Below, in pieces: positions 61,001 to 64,000 of a stretch of 64,000 bases of DNA. Both the position numbers and the translations under genes were made by a program. Below the pieces are notes generated by a model. The model saw only the letters and a list, made by a program, of their open reading frames with translations. It searched no databases and was not told the origin of the DNA. The DNA is from Trogon surrucura (lineage: Eukaryota > Chordata > Aves > Trogoniformes > Trogonidae), in contig CM036623.1 of NCBI GenBank assembly GCA_020746105.1, positions 434,001 to 498,000 of the forward strand, read 5' to 3'. Positions within the stretch are counted from its first letter, which is position 1, and each line of letters begins with the position of its first letter.

Positions 61001-63964
61001 GTAGCTAGCAAGCTACAGAAATTTACGGTATCCAAATTTTATCATCCATCTTACACAGTGTAAGATTGTAATATGCAGTAAGGTGATCCAAGGAAATCTG
61101 TGTAGAGGTAATAAATGCCTGCTACTTTTTAATGCCCTAGTAGTACTAGAAGGTCTTTTAATAACAATAAGGATTCCGTTAACATTCACTAAGTTTGCTG
61201 CTTAAATGTTGAGACTATTGCTTGCAGTTTTGTAATGGCTGCTTATTTATGTACTAGTGTGCATATATTATGTATTTATTAATGTACTAGTGTGGTTCTT
61301 GCAAGTAATTTTTTACTTAGGTGGTCGGCATTTTGCTGCTAATGCTTGTGCCGAAACAGACTTGTGATCTTGAATTAGTCCATTATCTGCATTTTAGCTT
61401 GCCCAATGCAAAATAGGTAAAGAAATTTTTCCAGAACAGTCTTCTGACTATTTTTTGACATTGCGTAAAAAGAGACACACCCAAAAAACCCAACTTAAAC
61501 CACCAACCAAATAAAAGAAAACAAAAACCGACAGGATTTTTGTGAGGACTTTGTGTCTCAATCCGTACTTTGTTTAGGTTCTCCATTAGAAACATGTGAC
61601 TTGCCAAAACCATGGAAGTTTAACTGATATAATCTGAATTTCTAGTAACTGGCTTTTAATCTCTCGATACACACAGTTGTTACAAAGCTGTATTCATAGA
61701 TCTATTAATTTTATGATGCTTCAGAAATATGTGAAGCACTGTGACCTTTATGTTTTCTAGAACTGCAGAGTTTGTATTAATATGATGAAAAACATAAATT
61801 GTCCATTAATCATAGGATTATCTATATTTTTATGTATATCTATGTTTTTCTGTATAGTTTATGCTCAGCCCATCATCAGCAAAGCCAGACCTGATCTACT
61901 CAAATCTCACTTTATTCCAACACTGGAGAAATTGAAGAAGAAAGCTATAAAGATCGTGATGGAAGAGGAGCAGCTGAGAGCAGATAGTAAAAGTGACACC
62001 CAAGAAGCTGAGCTGCTCATTCTAGATGAGTTCGCTGTTCTTTGTAGAGATCTTTACGCCTTCTATCCGATGTTGATACGCTATGTAGACAACAACAGGT
62101 AAATAAAAACTAATAATTAAACTCATACTTACTGGGTAATATACCTGGAGTCCATGATCAGATAATCAGAAAGACACGCATTTAACATTATGCTGAGAAT
62201 CAGATCCTGAGTATTTTAAAATTCTTAGCTTACAGGATGATGTACCCGGAATTCACACCTTTTTCTCACATGCATTTGTCTTACTTGGTTGTGTTGTAAT
62301 TGCACTATTATCACTGAGAACACATATCCTGGCCAGACATGTTATATATGCTACCACAGCCCAGTGACATTACAAACGAATATGCATTCTGAAAATTAAA
62401 AAAAAAGGCTGAAACCCTTAGTTAGTGAAGGGATGAAAAACTATTTTACCTCAGTTGAATAATTCCATTTGTTGATAATACTGCAAAGCTGTTAATTGCT
62501 TGTATTGTTTTTTTATAAGTTGGAAATACAAAGTGTTTGGGCCACTTTGCGTATTGCCTTGGGATTTGCGAGAAGTTTTTCTCCTCAATCATTTACTAAA
62601 GGATTATTCTGTGCCTACACTTTCCCTTTCCTTTGTCACAGAGCATCACCCCAAGGTGTTCTTCAGAAAAGTTTCTGAAGTATCTATAGTATCTCAGGAT
62701 CTACAGTATCTTAATCCTATCCTTAACAACACTGTTCTTCTGTACACAATCATTGCCCACTCCAATTTTTTTAGTGTCAGTACGTATTGGGCTAGTTAGG
62801 AGCATTTTCATTGCATGCATGATCATTTATGCTGTGAACCAATTTATTATACTGGGAATCACTTCATTTTTTTAGATGAACTCAAGGATTTACTATGTCG
62901 GACCTTGTTGGCAATAAACCACTTCAGATTTTTTAAAACTACAGATATAGCTGGGCTGTGGAAAAATCCAATTAGAAAGATAATAAGCATCAATTATAAT
63001 TTTATAATTCCTTCCATGTCTGCCGTTAGATGCCCGCTTTTTGTATGGTCATATTAACGAATTTTAATTTAGAGACATACCAGAGGGCTGCCTCTGTTAT
63101 TTCATTTGCCCACATTTTCTGCACATTCTTTTGGAGACAGACACAGATTGAAGTTGTATTAGTTCCTGGATCACAAAAACAAGCCAACAGAAGCAGTCTG
63201 CCCTCACAGCTCTTCCCAGTCACTCATTTCCCTGTGCTCTTCCTTCTCTCTCCATTATAGTGTTCCCTTTTGCAGCAACAGAATGTTATGATCACAAAGG
63301 GGTTGGGTTGGGGTTTTTTTTTGGGGGTGGGAGGGGAGGGGAGGGCAGGAGGGGAATAAAAACCCCACATATAAATACTTTGAATACTGCTCAGCCAGAT
63401 CTGTTTTCTAGTCTGATTCACAGAATAGGCACGAAGATGTGTTGGCACCGTGGGGTGGCAGAGCAGGCGGAAATAAGTAGCCAAGAATTAGGAGTTTTGT
63501 TGAAATGGATTATTAAACTGCCATGAAATACAGTCTCTCTAACCATGGTTGTGGAAAATTGAAGTGATACGCATTATATTCCAAGATGAGATTTACAAAT
63601 GTAATCTGATCTATTAAATAGAGATTGTTATATTTAGTTGTCTTGCTTTAAATGTGTCTCTTTTTTTTAATTAGAGCCAATTGGCTGAAGAAACCAGATG
63701 CAGATTCTGATGAACTCTTTCGAATGGTAGCTGAAGTTTTTATCCTGTGGTGTAAATCACATGTAAGATAAGACGTATACTTTTTCTTCCATTTCATTCT
63801 GTCTTTAAGTCTAAACATGGTAAATGCAGATGAATTAAACTCGTGGTGATGTTTTCATTTTTCATATTTAGAATTTCAAAAGAGAAGAACAGAATTTTGT
63901 GATTCAGAATGAAATCAACAATTTGGCATTTTTAACAGGAGATACAAAAAGCAAGATGTCTAAA
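807..63964 (+). CDS. RYR3: Ryanodine receptor 3, 42 internal exons (both gene ends outside the window)
   Basis: RYR3 encodes the subunit of a homotetrameric Ca2+ release channel in the ER/SR membrane. Forty-two exons, all GT-AG with compatible phases, give about 2155 codons. They run from late SPRY2 through SPRY3, the junctional solenoid, the central mutation-cluster region and the RY3-RY4 repeats into the distal bridging solenoid. All of this is cytoplasmic; no membrane segments fall here. The choice of RYR3 over RYR1/RYR2 rests on paralogue-specific stretches recalled from the human proteins, such as [17 protein letters not shown] at the end of the 802-bp exon and the near absence of divergent region 2. 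The one break in the frame is an extra T in exon w6. Exons are numbered w1-w42 within this window because absolute exon numbers cannot be set from the sequence alone. The promoter, start codon, pore and poly(A) site lie outside. Confidence 0.97.
2135..2319 (+). CDS. RYR3: RYR3 exon w2: start of SPRY3, runs into divergent region 2
   Basis: Reads [19 protein letters not shown], then [13 protein letters not shown], and ends in FQK plus two bases of an Arg codon. The part after RLSMPIEF is where the three RYR paralogues differ most (divergent region 2), and RYR3 keeps only a remnant. The donor GTTGGA is weak, lacking the usual purine and A at +3 and +4. The next intron (2320-3089) carries an imperfect tandem duplication and a 73-codon ORF, listed separately. 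Confidence 0.92.
2821..2892 (+). repeat. Imperfect tandem duplication in intron
   Basis: A unit starting GCTGTAAATCTGTCTCTTCC and ending AGCCTTAA occurs at 2821-2850 and again at 2856-2892. The second copy has an extra seven bases before the final AGCCTTAA. It looks like a local duplication rather than a dispersed repeat. Confidence 0.85.
3090..3126 (+). CDS. RYR3: RYR3 exon w3: 37-bp exon, remnant of divergent region 2
   Basis: One base completes Arg and the rest reads [12 protein letters not shown] before a GTAAGT donor. It lines up with the short KQMQEILSHTTT segment I recall from human RYR3, where RYR1 and RYR2 carry a much longer insert. Skipping it would shift the frame, so it should be constitutive. 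The next intron (3127-3476) shows no recognised content. Confidence 0.88.
3477..3637 (+). CDS. RYR3: RYR3 exon w4: SPRY3 core
   Basis: Reads [20 protein letters not shown], then [18 protein letters not shown] and ends in VHE plus AG of a split Ser codon. The [11 protein letters not shown] strand is a SPRY core signature shared by all RYRs. The following intron (3638-4173) contains an A-run near 3955-3966 and nothing else recognised. Confidence 0.96.
4174..4339 (+). CDS. RYR3: RYR3 exon w5: SPRY3 core
   Basis: Completes Ser and reads [13 protein letters not shown], then [14 protein letters not shown] and [11 protein letters not shown], ending at phase 0 with a CAG/GTATTA donor. It closes the SPRY3 beta-sandwich strands. 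The following intron (4340-5467, 1.1 kb) includes a locally CpG-richer segment near 5030-5265, described separately. Confidence 0.96.
5030..5265. other. CpG-enriched patch in intron, unclassified
   Basis: This stretch has about eight CpG dinucleotides (for example in AACGTT, CACGGCGTT, CCGTAG and CACGGA), where the surrounding intron has almost none, and both strands are open for about 60-75 codons. I could not match it to a known repeat. It may be a relatively recent insertion, but no target-site duplication or tail was seen. Confidence 0.4.
5468..5555 (+). CDS. RYR3: RYR3 exon w6: SPRY3, frame broken by one extra T
   Basis: Begins VEPNTKLF in frame. A run of six Ts at 5487-5492, where five are expected, then shifts the frame. 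In the +1 frame the expected [21 protein letters not shown] resumes, split here only by the extra base. The exon is 88 bp, while the phases of w5 and w7 require 87. As written the gene would be truncated soon after. Every other exon is open and conserved, so a homopolymer sequencing or assembly error is the simplest reading. The next intron (5556-5931) shows nothing recognised. Confidence 0.93.
5932..6158 (+). CDS. RYR3: RYR3 exon w7: end of SPRY3
   Basis: Reads [10 protein letters not shown], then [29 protein letters not shown], and ends HIPEEN with AG of a split Arg codon before GTACGT. The strings WSRMPN and HIPEENR are invariant in RYRs as I recall them. The following intron (6159-7175, 1.0 kb) is AT-rich with no recognised element. 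Confidence 0.97.
7176..7977 (+). CDS. RYR3: RYR3 exon w8: 802-bp exon, junctional solenoid with acidic tail
   Basis: The largest exon in the window, 267 full codons. It opens [20 protein letters not shown], continues with [25 protein letters not shown] and [11 protein letters not shown], then [10 protein letters not shown] and [17 protein letters not shown], and ends SVKLQ at phase 0. It covers the start of the junctional solenoid. Before the end lies a Glu/Lys-rich segment containing [17 protein letters not shown], which I recall as RYR3-specific and which settles the paralogue. The next intron (7978-8494) carries a short CR1 tail. Confidence 0.98.
8211..8275 (+). mobile_element. CR1 LINE 3'-end fragment (sense)
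   Basis: The sequence GGAGAGGTTGGACTAAG followed by a GGACCCTTGTAACCCAAAC block matches the conserved 3' terminus of avian CR1 elements (typically GGTTGGACTAGATGACC, then GGTCCCTTCCAACC). It is very short and diverged, as usual for 5'-truncated CR1 copies. Confidence 0.72.
8495..8695 (+). CDS. RYR3: RYR3 exon w9: junctional solenoid
   Basis: Sixty-seven codons, phase 0 to 0: [36 protein letters not shown] and [11 protein letters not shown]. The FRSPPQEQ end is shared by all three paralogues. The donor is CAG/GTAATA. The following intron (8696-9244) shows nothing recognised. Confidence 0.97.
9245..9347 (+). CDS. RYR3: RYR3 exon w10: junctional solenoid
   Basis: Reads [20 protein letters not shown], then [14 protein letters not shown], and ends with the G of a split Gly codon before GTGAGT. 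INMLL(N/Q)F followed by CP(C/L)PEEIR is an RYR family signature. Confidence 0.96.
9348..12976 (+). other. RYR3: Intron of 3.6 kb, mostly unassigned
   Basis: No coding exon could be fitted between the split Gly codon of w10 and w11. The stretch from about 11740 to 12290 is clearly pyrimidine-rich on the + strand. The acceptor (TATCTGCTAAG) has a poor pyrimidine tract. An AG 17 bases upstream, at 12959, would bring in a stop codon, so it is not used for this frame. Confidence 0.7.
12977..13114 (+). CDS. RYR3: RYR3 exon w11: acidic divergent region 3
   Basis: Completes Gly, then reads [39 protein letters not shown] and SP plus one base. The Glu run is encoded by GAG/GAA repeats. It lines up with the acidic divergent region 3 of RYR1, a low-affinity cation-binding candidate, and with the human RYR3 segment I recall ([20 protein letters not shown]). 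The donor is CCTA/GTAAGT. Confidence 0.93.
14430..14700 (-). mobile_element. CR1 LINE fragment (antisense)
   Basis: Starts with TCACAGAACCATGGAATGGC, the reverse complement of a CR1 3' tail. It continues with TGGAGGTCAAGTGGTCCAG and later CTTCTCTTCTCCAGGCCAAA with CAGTCCAAGCTCTCT, all recognisable from avian CR1 in reverse orientation. It is moderately diverged. Confidence 0.8.
18380..18525 (+). mobile_element. CR1 LINE 3' fragment (sense)
   Basis: AGGTCTCCATGTTAGAGATG, TTCAAAAATCATCAAGACAC and CTGGCTCTAGGTGGCCCTG follow the order of the CR1 3' coding end (GGAGATGTTCAAAA, then CTGGACA, then CTCTAGGTGGCCCTG). The terminal octamer repeats are lost. Confidence 0.8.
19211..19484 (+). CDS. RYR3: RYR3 exon w12: junctional solenoid
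   Basis: Two bases complete Thr, then [58 protein letters not shown] and [12 protein letters not shown] with a split Gly. It is unusually GC-rich (CpGs in TCTCGCAG, CTCGCTC and GCGGCGCTGG) for this AT-rich locus. The following intron (19485-21310, 1.8 kb) shows nothing recognised. Confidence 0.97.
21311..21425 (+). CDS. RYR3: RYR3 exon w13: start of the central region
   Basis: Completes Gly, then [38 protein letters not shown], ending at phase 0 before GTAATT. The [12 protein letters not shown] string is invariant in RYRs. The following intron (21426-23372, 1.9 kb) shows no recognised repeat. Confidence 0.97.
23367..23372 (+). promoter_or_regulatory. RYR3: NAGNAG tandem 3' splice site
   Basis: Two CAG triplets in a row directly before ATC GTT TTT CCT. 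Such NAGNAG acceptors are known to allow alternative inclusion of one codon, here a Gln between DKSQ and IVFPK. Whether both sites are used cannot be seen from DNA. Confidence 0.7.
23373..23502 (+). CDS. RYR3: RYR3 exon w14: central region, tandem CAGCAG acceptor
   Basis: Reads [37 protein letters not shown] and NSSVGL plus one base of a split Ala codon. The acceptor is TTCAGCAG/ATC. Using the first AG (23369) would add one Gln, and I chose the second because human RYR3 as I recall it has no extra Gln. In RYR1 the [10 protein letters not shown] helix carries malignant hyperthermia mutations. The next intron (23503-24512) contains no confident repeat. Confidence 0.95.
24513..24616 (+). CDS. 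RYR3: RYR3 exon w15: central region
   Basis: Completes Ala, then [19 protein letters not shown] and [15 protein letters not shown], ending at phase 0 before [17 protein letters not shown] and MDNNELAL are family-conserved. The following intron (24617-26895, 2.3 kb) holds a purine-rich tract (about 24880-25560) and a CR1 fragment. Confidence 0.96.
25640..25735 (-). mobile_element. CR1 LINE fragment (antisense)
   Basis: TTAGACAGCATTGGCCCCAC, then GCGATACACCACTAGTGAC, follows the CR1 coding-strand complement that usually reads 'ACTGGCCCCAGTAC... GGGACACCACTAGTGAC'. Short and internal, without tail. Confidence 0.7.
26896..27031 (+). CDS. RYR3: RYR3 exon w16: central region
   Basis: Reads [40 protein letters not shown] and AVFVN plus one base of a split Ser codon before GTAAGT. 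GCGLQSC and YPDIGWNP are shared by all paralogues, and the IEGERYLSF variant fits RYR3. Confidence 0.97.
27741..28130 (-). mobile_element. CR1 LINE 3' fragment with end of the coding region (antisense)
   Basis: Begins TAGAATCACATAATTGTTTA, GGTTGGAAAAAACCCC in the reverse-complement layout of a CR1 tail. The minus strand stays open for about 94 codons and contains [20 protein letters not shown], typical of the C-terminal end of the CR1 reverse transcriptase ORF. It is 5'-truncated and not a functional gene. Confidence 0.88.
29014..29595 (+). mobile_element. Solo LTR of an avian endogenous retrovirus (sense), degraded
   Basis: Segments in order resemble a common avian LTR family. They are GGCTGGGATGGAGTTAA near the start, TGTGCAGTGCTTGTGCAG, AAGAGGTTGGGAGGGGACAC with AGCTGGGGCAGCTGACC, ATGGATATTCCACACCATG, then AAGCAGTGAATGAATTTG, and ACAGTTACCTCAATCCATGA near the end. 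No internal retroviral genes flank it, so it is a solo LTR. It lies in the transcriptional sense of RYR3. Boundaries are approximate and no target-site duplication was established. The family name is not assigned. Confidence 0.78.
29932..30112 (+). CDS. RYR3: RYR3 exon w17: central region
   Basis: Completes Ser, then [40 protein letters not shown] and [19 protein letters not shown] plus a split Gly. The residue after FGP is Asp (codon 30003-30005), where I recall Ala in human RYR1, RYR2 and RYR3. The following intron (30113-30560) shows nothing recognised. Confidence 0.96.
30561..30669 (+). CDS. RYR3: RYR3 exon w18: Glu run and central region
   Basis: Completes Gly, then Asp and eight Glu encoded by a GAG/GAA run, then [20 protein letters not shown] and RCAPEMH before GTAAGT. 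HMGNAIM and [11 protein letters not shown] are family signatures. The next intron (30670-31210) has a GT microsatellite. Confidence 0.96.
30961..30983 (+). repeat. (GT)n microsatellite
   Basis: About ten GT units in the intron between w18 and w19, flanked by ACCTG and TATTGGG. It is likely polymorphic. Confidence 0.9.
31211..31331 (+). CDS. RYR3: RYR3 exon w19: central region with Val-Pro motif
   Basis: Reads [35 protein letters not shown] and STVNK plus one base. The Val-Pro pair is encoded at 31268-31273. It aligns with V2461-P2462 of RYR1 and I2427-P of RYR2, long implicated in FKBP12/12.6 binding or its coupling. VPTED rather than VPLED or IPLGD fits RYR3. Confidence 0.97.
31332..34229 (+). 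other. RYR3: Intron of 2.9 kb with an ancient CR1 relic
   Basis: About one third is a long, old, antisense CR1 relic (31510-32525). Downstream, 33233-33673 is open for 146 codons on the minus strand without recognisable similarity, discussed as a finding. The rest is AT-rich without recognised elements. Confidence 0.7.
31510..32525 (-). mobile_element. Ancient CR1-type LINE relic, about 1 kb (antisense)
   Basis: Blocks appear in the order seen in an amniote-wide, older CR1 family read in reverse. They are GTAAGAACATGAATACA, then CAGTGGCTATAGAGATG, GACAATAAGTTCCAGAAC, AATCATTTTATTTGCTCTTC with TGTGTAGC, GGTGCCCAATATCTC, GCTACACATTGAGCTGATG, and ATTACTTTGCCCACTCAG with CTCTCCAGGTCACTGATGA near the end. 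Each block is diverged, but the collinearity over a kilobase is hard to explain otherwise. Subfamily not assigned; comparison is from memory. Confidence 0.72.
34230..34399 (+). CDS. RYR3: RYR3 exon w20: central region
   Basis: Completes Asp, then [39 protein letters not shown] and [17 protein letters not shown], ending at phase 0 before [26 protein letters not shown] is a strong RYR signature. The following intron (34400-35049) shows nothing recognised. Confidence 0.97.
35050..35270 (+). CDS. RYR3: RYR3 exon w21: bridging solenoid
   Basis: Reads [38 protein letters not shown] and [19 protein letters not shown], ending LLAIC with two bases of a split His codon before GTATGT. The following intron (35271-36477, 1.2 kb) has an A-rich run near 35613-35639 and nothing else recognised. 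Confidence 0.97.
36478..36568 (+). CDS. RYR3: RYR3 exon w22: bridging solenoid
   Basis: Completes His, then [19 protein letters not shown] and [11 protein letters not shown], ending at phase 0 before [15 protein letters not shown] is the RYR3 version of a conserved string. The following intron (36569-37900, 1.3 kb) shows no recognised element. Confidence 0.97.
37901..38041 (+). CDS. RYR3: RYR3 exon w23: bridging solenoid
   Basis: Forty-seven codons: [18 protein letters not shown], then [19 protein letters not shown] and [10 protein letters not shown]. The Met at 37955-37957 stands where all three human paralogues, as I recall them, have Trp (PSGWGSYG in RYR3). The following intron (38042-40324, 2.3 kb) holds a possible MIR-like relic. 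Confidence 0.96.
39500..39620 (+). repeat. Possible MIR-like ancient SINE relic
   Basis: TATCATTATGCCCATTTTTC followed by AGATGGGAAATCTGAAAGGT resembles the MIR/L2 core (CCCATTTTACAGATGGGGAAACTGA). Only this core is recognisable, so the call is tentative. Confidence 0.42.
40325..40488 (+). CDS. RYR3: RYR3 exon w24: bridging solenoid, leading into RY3
   Basis: Reads [37 protein letters not shown] and [12 protein letters not shown] plus two bases of Asn before [19 protein letters not shown] is conserved in all RYRs. The following intron (40489-41433) shows a short GT run near 41181-41195. Confidence 0.97.
41434..41512 (+). CDS. RYR3: RYR3 exon w25: RY3 repeat, first part
   Basis: Completes Asn, then [19 protein letters not shown] and DKWAFDK, phase 0. 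The [10 protein letters not shown] string marks the start of the third RyR repeat (the RY3-RY4 'clamp' domain). The following intron (41513-42908) carries a short CR1 copy. Confidence 0.97.
41899..42000 (-). mobile_element. CR1 LINE 3' end, well preserved (antisense)
   Basis: TCATAGAATCATAGAATGGC gives the octamer tail of CR1 read in reverse, followed by GGCTGGAAGGGACCTTAGAG, ATCCAACCTCCCTGTCATGG and CTCAACTAGACCAGGC. The element is 5'-truncated to about 100 bases and little diverged, so it is the youngest-looking repeat in the window. Confidence 0.95.
42909..42998 (+). CDS. RYR3: RYR3 exon w26: RY3 repeat
   Basis: Thirty codons: [19 protein letters not shown] and [11 protein letters not shown], phase 0 to 0. 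It continues the RY3 repeat (GW(K/I)YG and HPL(I/M)RP core). The following intron (42999-44403, 1.4 kb) contains a weak MIR-like core near 43545. Confidence 0.97.
43545..43592 (-). repeat. Possible MIR/L2-like core (antisense)
   Basis: TCCCTCTTTACCACAATTTTC then CTGTTCAGTAAATGGAGATG resembles the reverse MIR/L2 motif 'TTTCC..CTGTAAAATGGGGAT'. It is very short; chance similarity is possible. Confidence 0.3.
44404..44553 (+). CDS. RYR3: RYR3 exon w27: RY3 end and phosphorylation loop
   Basis: Fifty codons: [18 protein letters not shown], then [18 protein letters not shown] and [14 protein letters not shown]. The final loop aligns with the PKA/CaMKII loop around S2843 of RYR1 and S2808 of RYR2. 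The serine is kept, with Arg at -3 but Ser instead of a second basic residue at -2. The following intron (44554-45538) shows nothing recognised. Confidence 0.97.
45539..45601 (+). CDS. RYR3: RYR3 exon w28: linker between RY3 and RY4
   Basis: Twenty-one codons, phase 0 to 0: [20 protein letters not shown] plus Gln. YSP.PLDLSNV.LSREL is conserved. The donor GTTTGT is weaker than most here. The following intron is 404 bp (45602-46005), with nothing recognised. Confidence 0.95.
46006..46081 (+). CDS. RYR3: RYR3 exon w29: RY4 repeat, first part
   Basis: Reads [19 protein letters not shown] and MELESK plus the first base of a Gly codon. AENYHNIWA(K/R)KKK is the RY4 opening. The following intron is only 150 bp (46082-46231). 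Confidence 0.96.
46232..46355 (+). CDS. RYR3: RYR3 exon w30: RY4 repeat
   Basis: Completes Gly, then [37 protein letters not shown] and IIS with a split Arg. [15 protein letters not shown] is near-invariant across the family. Confidence 0.97.
47214..47241 (-). repeat. CR1-type octamer tail (CATAGAAT)n without a clear CR1 body
   Basis: Three CATAGAAT-like units (GATCATAGAATCATAGAATC and continuing) are followed by GTTAGGGATACAAGACAG. After about 20 bases the match to CR1 is lost. It may be a very short or diverged CR1, or another element that shares the tail. Confidence 0.6.
48219..48240 (+). repeat. Homopolymer run of 22 T
   Basis: Uninterrupted T run followed by AAATAAAGC. It could be a remnant poly(A) tail of a minus-strand retrocopy, but no retrocopy body was recognised next to it. 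Confidence 0.85.
49255..49965 (+). mobile_element. Degraded CR1 LINE 3' region, about 0.7 kb (sense)
   Basis: GGGATGGAATAATCCCAGGA, AAGTTGAACATGAGTCAGGA, CTGGCTGCACGCTAGGCTG, ATCAGGAGTATGTTGTCCAG, TTCACAGTGAGGATGGTCAG, TCCAGAGTCTGTAATGAG and TTCTGAGCAACGTGATCTAA lie in CR1 3' coding order, ending TTCCTTCTAACCTAAAT. The reading frame is lost. Confidence 0.82.
50709..50824 (+). CDS. RYR3: RYR3 exon w31: after RY4
   Basis: Completes Arg, then [38 protein letters not shown] and one base of a split Glu. The following intron is 284 bp (50825-51108). It has an extra TTTCAG at about 51019 that does not keep the frame. Confidence 0.96.
51109..51176 (+). CDS. RYR3: RYR3 exon w32: bridging solenoid
   Basis: Completes Glu, then [20 protein letters not shown] and AK, phase 0, before [18 protein letters not shown] is shared with RYR1 and RYR3. 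The following intron (51177-51992) shows nothing recognised. Confidence 0.95.
51993..52114 (+). CDS. RYR3: RYR3 exon w33: bridging solenoid
   Basis: Reads [39 protein letters not shown] and A with AG of a split Ser codon. The following intron (52115-53651, 1.5 kb) is AT-rich with no recognised element. Confidence 0.97.
53652..53701 (+). CDS. RYR3: RYR3 exon w34: 50-bp exon
   Basis: Completes Ser, then [16 protein letters not shown] and one base of Gly. The LFCKL(A/G)(A/V)LVRHR string is invariant. The following intron (53702-54382) shows nothing recognised. Confidence 0.95.
54383..54443 (+). CDS. RYR3: RYR3 exon w35: 61-bp exon
   Basis: Completes Gly, then [19 protein letters not shown] with a split Arg, before GTGAGT. 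The NCLHILA(Q/R)(S/T)LD motif is conserved. The following intron (54444-55433) shows no recognised element. Confidence 0.95.
55434..55672 (+). CDS. RYR3: RYR3 exon w36: bridging solenoid
   Basis: Completes Arg, then [60 protein letters not shown] and [19 protein letters not shown] plus one base. This stretch is virtually identical to human RYR3 as I recall it. The following intron (55673-56577) shows nothing recognised. Confidence 0.98.
56578..56659 (+). CDS. RYR3: RYR3 exon w37: bridging solenoid
   Basis: Completes Leu, then [19 protein letters not shown] and GKNIYVE with AG of a split Arg before GTATTG. The donor lacks G at +5. Confidence 0.96.
56660..58782 (+). other. RYR3: Intron of 2.1 kb with an LTR-like terminus
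   Basis: AT-rich, with one CpG-rich block at 57117-57180 that looks like the end of a retroviral LTR. No other element was recognised. Confidence 0.7.
57117..57180 (-). mobile_element. LTR-terminus-like block, probably antisense
   Basis: TGTCGCGGGTTAGGGCTGGG followed by CCGGCCACTAACGCGGACAG and ACGCTCTCTAACCCCC resembles the TG-starting end of avian endogenous retroviral LTRs (TGT-GGTTTA-CCCAGCCGGC pattern). The body beyond about 57180 is not recognisable, so only the terminus is called. Confidence 0.5.
58783..58913 (+). CDS. RYR3: RYR3 exon w38: bridging solenoid
   Basis: Completes Arg, then [38 protein letters not shown] and ARERA plus one base of Ile. RPALGECLA is a family signature. The following intron (58914-60113, 1.2 kb) shows nothing recognised. 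Confidence 0.97.
60114..60434 (+). CDS. RYR3: RYR3 exon w39: bridging solenoid, 321 bp
   Basis: Completes Ile, then [76 protein letters not shown] and [18 protein letters not shown] with a split Val. The [14 protein letters not shown] string matches RYR3 over RYR1/RYR2. The following intron (60435-61857, 1.4 kb) shows no recognised element. Confidence 0.98.
61858..62098 (+). CDS. RYR3: RYR3 exon w40: bridging solenoid
   Basis: Completes Val, then [59 protein letters not shown] and [11 protein letters not shown] with AG of a split Arg. It is family-typical and closest to RYR3. Confidence 0.98.
62099..63674 (+). other. RYR3: Intron of 1.6 kb with a G-rich run
   Basis: Apart from the G-rich tract at 63297-63354 no recognised element. 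The acceptor is TTTTTTTTAATTAG. Confidence 0.75.
63297..63354 (+). other. G-rich tract with G-quadruplex potential on the sense strand
   Basis: Two G clusters flank a nine-base T run: GGGGTTGGGTTGGGG, then GGGGGTGGGAGGGGAGGGGA with GGGCAGGAGGGG. The second cluster alone offers at least four runs of three or more G with one- or two-base loops, satisfying the usual G-quadruplex pattern. Confidence 0.85.
63675..63762 (+). CDS. RYR3: RYR3 exon w41: bridging solenoid
   Basis: Completes Arg, then [20 protein letters not shown] and VFILWCKSH, phase 0, before GTAAGA. The following intron is only 109 bp (63763-63871). Confidence 0.97.
63872..63964 (+). CDS. RYR3: RYR3 exon w42: last visible exon, directly before the ASI position
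   Basis: Thirty-one codons: [20 protein letters not shown] and [11 protein letters not shown], ending at phase 0 before GTAAGT. In RYR1 the next residues are the five-residue ASI segment (3481-3485), a small alternatively spliced exon. Bases 63965-64000 are the start of the following intron. Confidence 0.97.
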
Positions 63965-64000
63965 GTAAGTTAATAGAAATTTGTGAATCAAACTTTCAGC

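Overview
The window is a stretch of vertebrate chromosome, most likely from a bird. It lies inside one very large gene on the + strand, the ryanodine receptor 3 gene (RYR3), which encodes an intracellular Ca2+ release channel of the endoplasmic/sarcoplasmic reticulum. I could follow 42 consecutive coding exons from 807 to 63964. Every junction is GT-AG and every reading phase joins correctly. Together they encode about 2155 codons, a little under half of the roughly 4900-residue protein. Neither gene end is present: the sequence starts in one intron and stops 36 bases into another.

The bird assignment is an inference from three observations. The repeats are mostly CR1 retrotransposon fragments with the typical (CATAGAAT)n tail. 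There is a solo LTR of a type common in birds. The introns are compact, with 42 exons in 63 kb, where the mammalian RYR3 gene is several times larger. RYR3 rather than RYR1 or RYR2 is supported by paralogue-specific stretches: the acidic tail of the 802-bp exon, the very short divergent region 2, and the '[10 protein letters not shown]' acidic segment. Compared from memory, the reading follows human RYR3 closely throughout.

Layout: 807-1015 is the end of SPRY2. 2135-6158 is SPRY3 with a minimal divergent region 2. 7176-19484 is the junctional solenoid with two acidic stretches. 21311-38041 is the central region that matches the malignant hyperthermia and CPVT mutation clusters of RYR1 and RYR2, including the Val-Pro motif. 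40325-50824 holds the RY3-RY4 tandem repeat and the phosphorylation loop. 51109-63964 is the distal bridging solenoid. The last exon stops just before the position of the small alternatively spliced ASI segment known in RYR1.

The introns hold CR1 fragments in both orientations, including a roughly 1-kb ancient CR1 relic at 31510-32525. They also hold one sense-strand solo LTR (29014-29595), one LTR-like terminus (57117-57180), possible MIR-like relics, a G-quadruplex-prone run (63297-63354) and simple repeats. I saw no separate protein gene, tRNA, rRNA or CRISPR array. The main anomaly is a one-base insertion in a T homopolymer in the sixth exon (5487-5492), which breaks the RYR3 frame as written and is most likely a sequence error. 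I found no undescribed biological system here.
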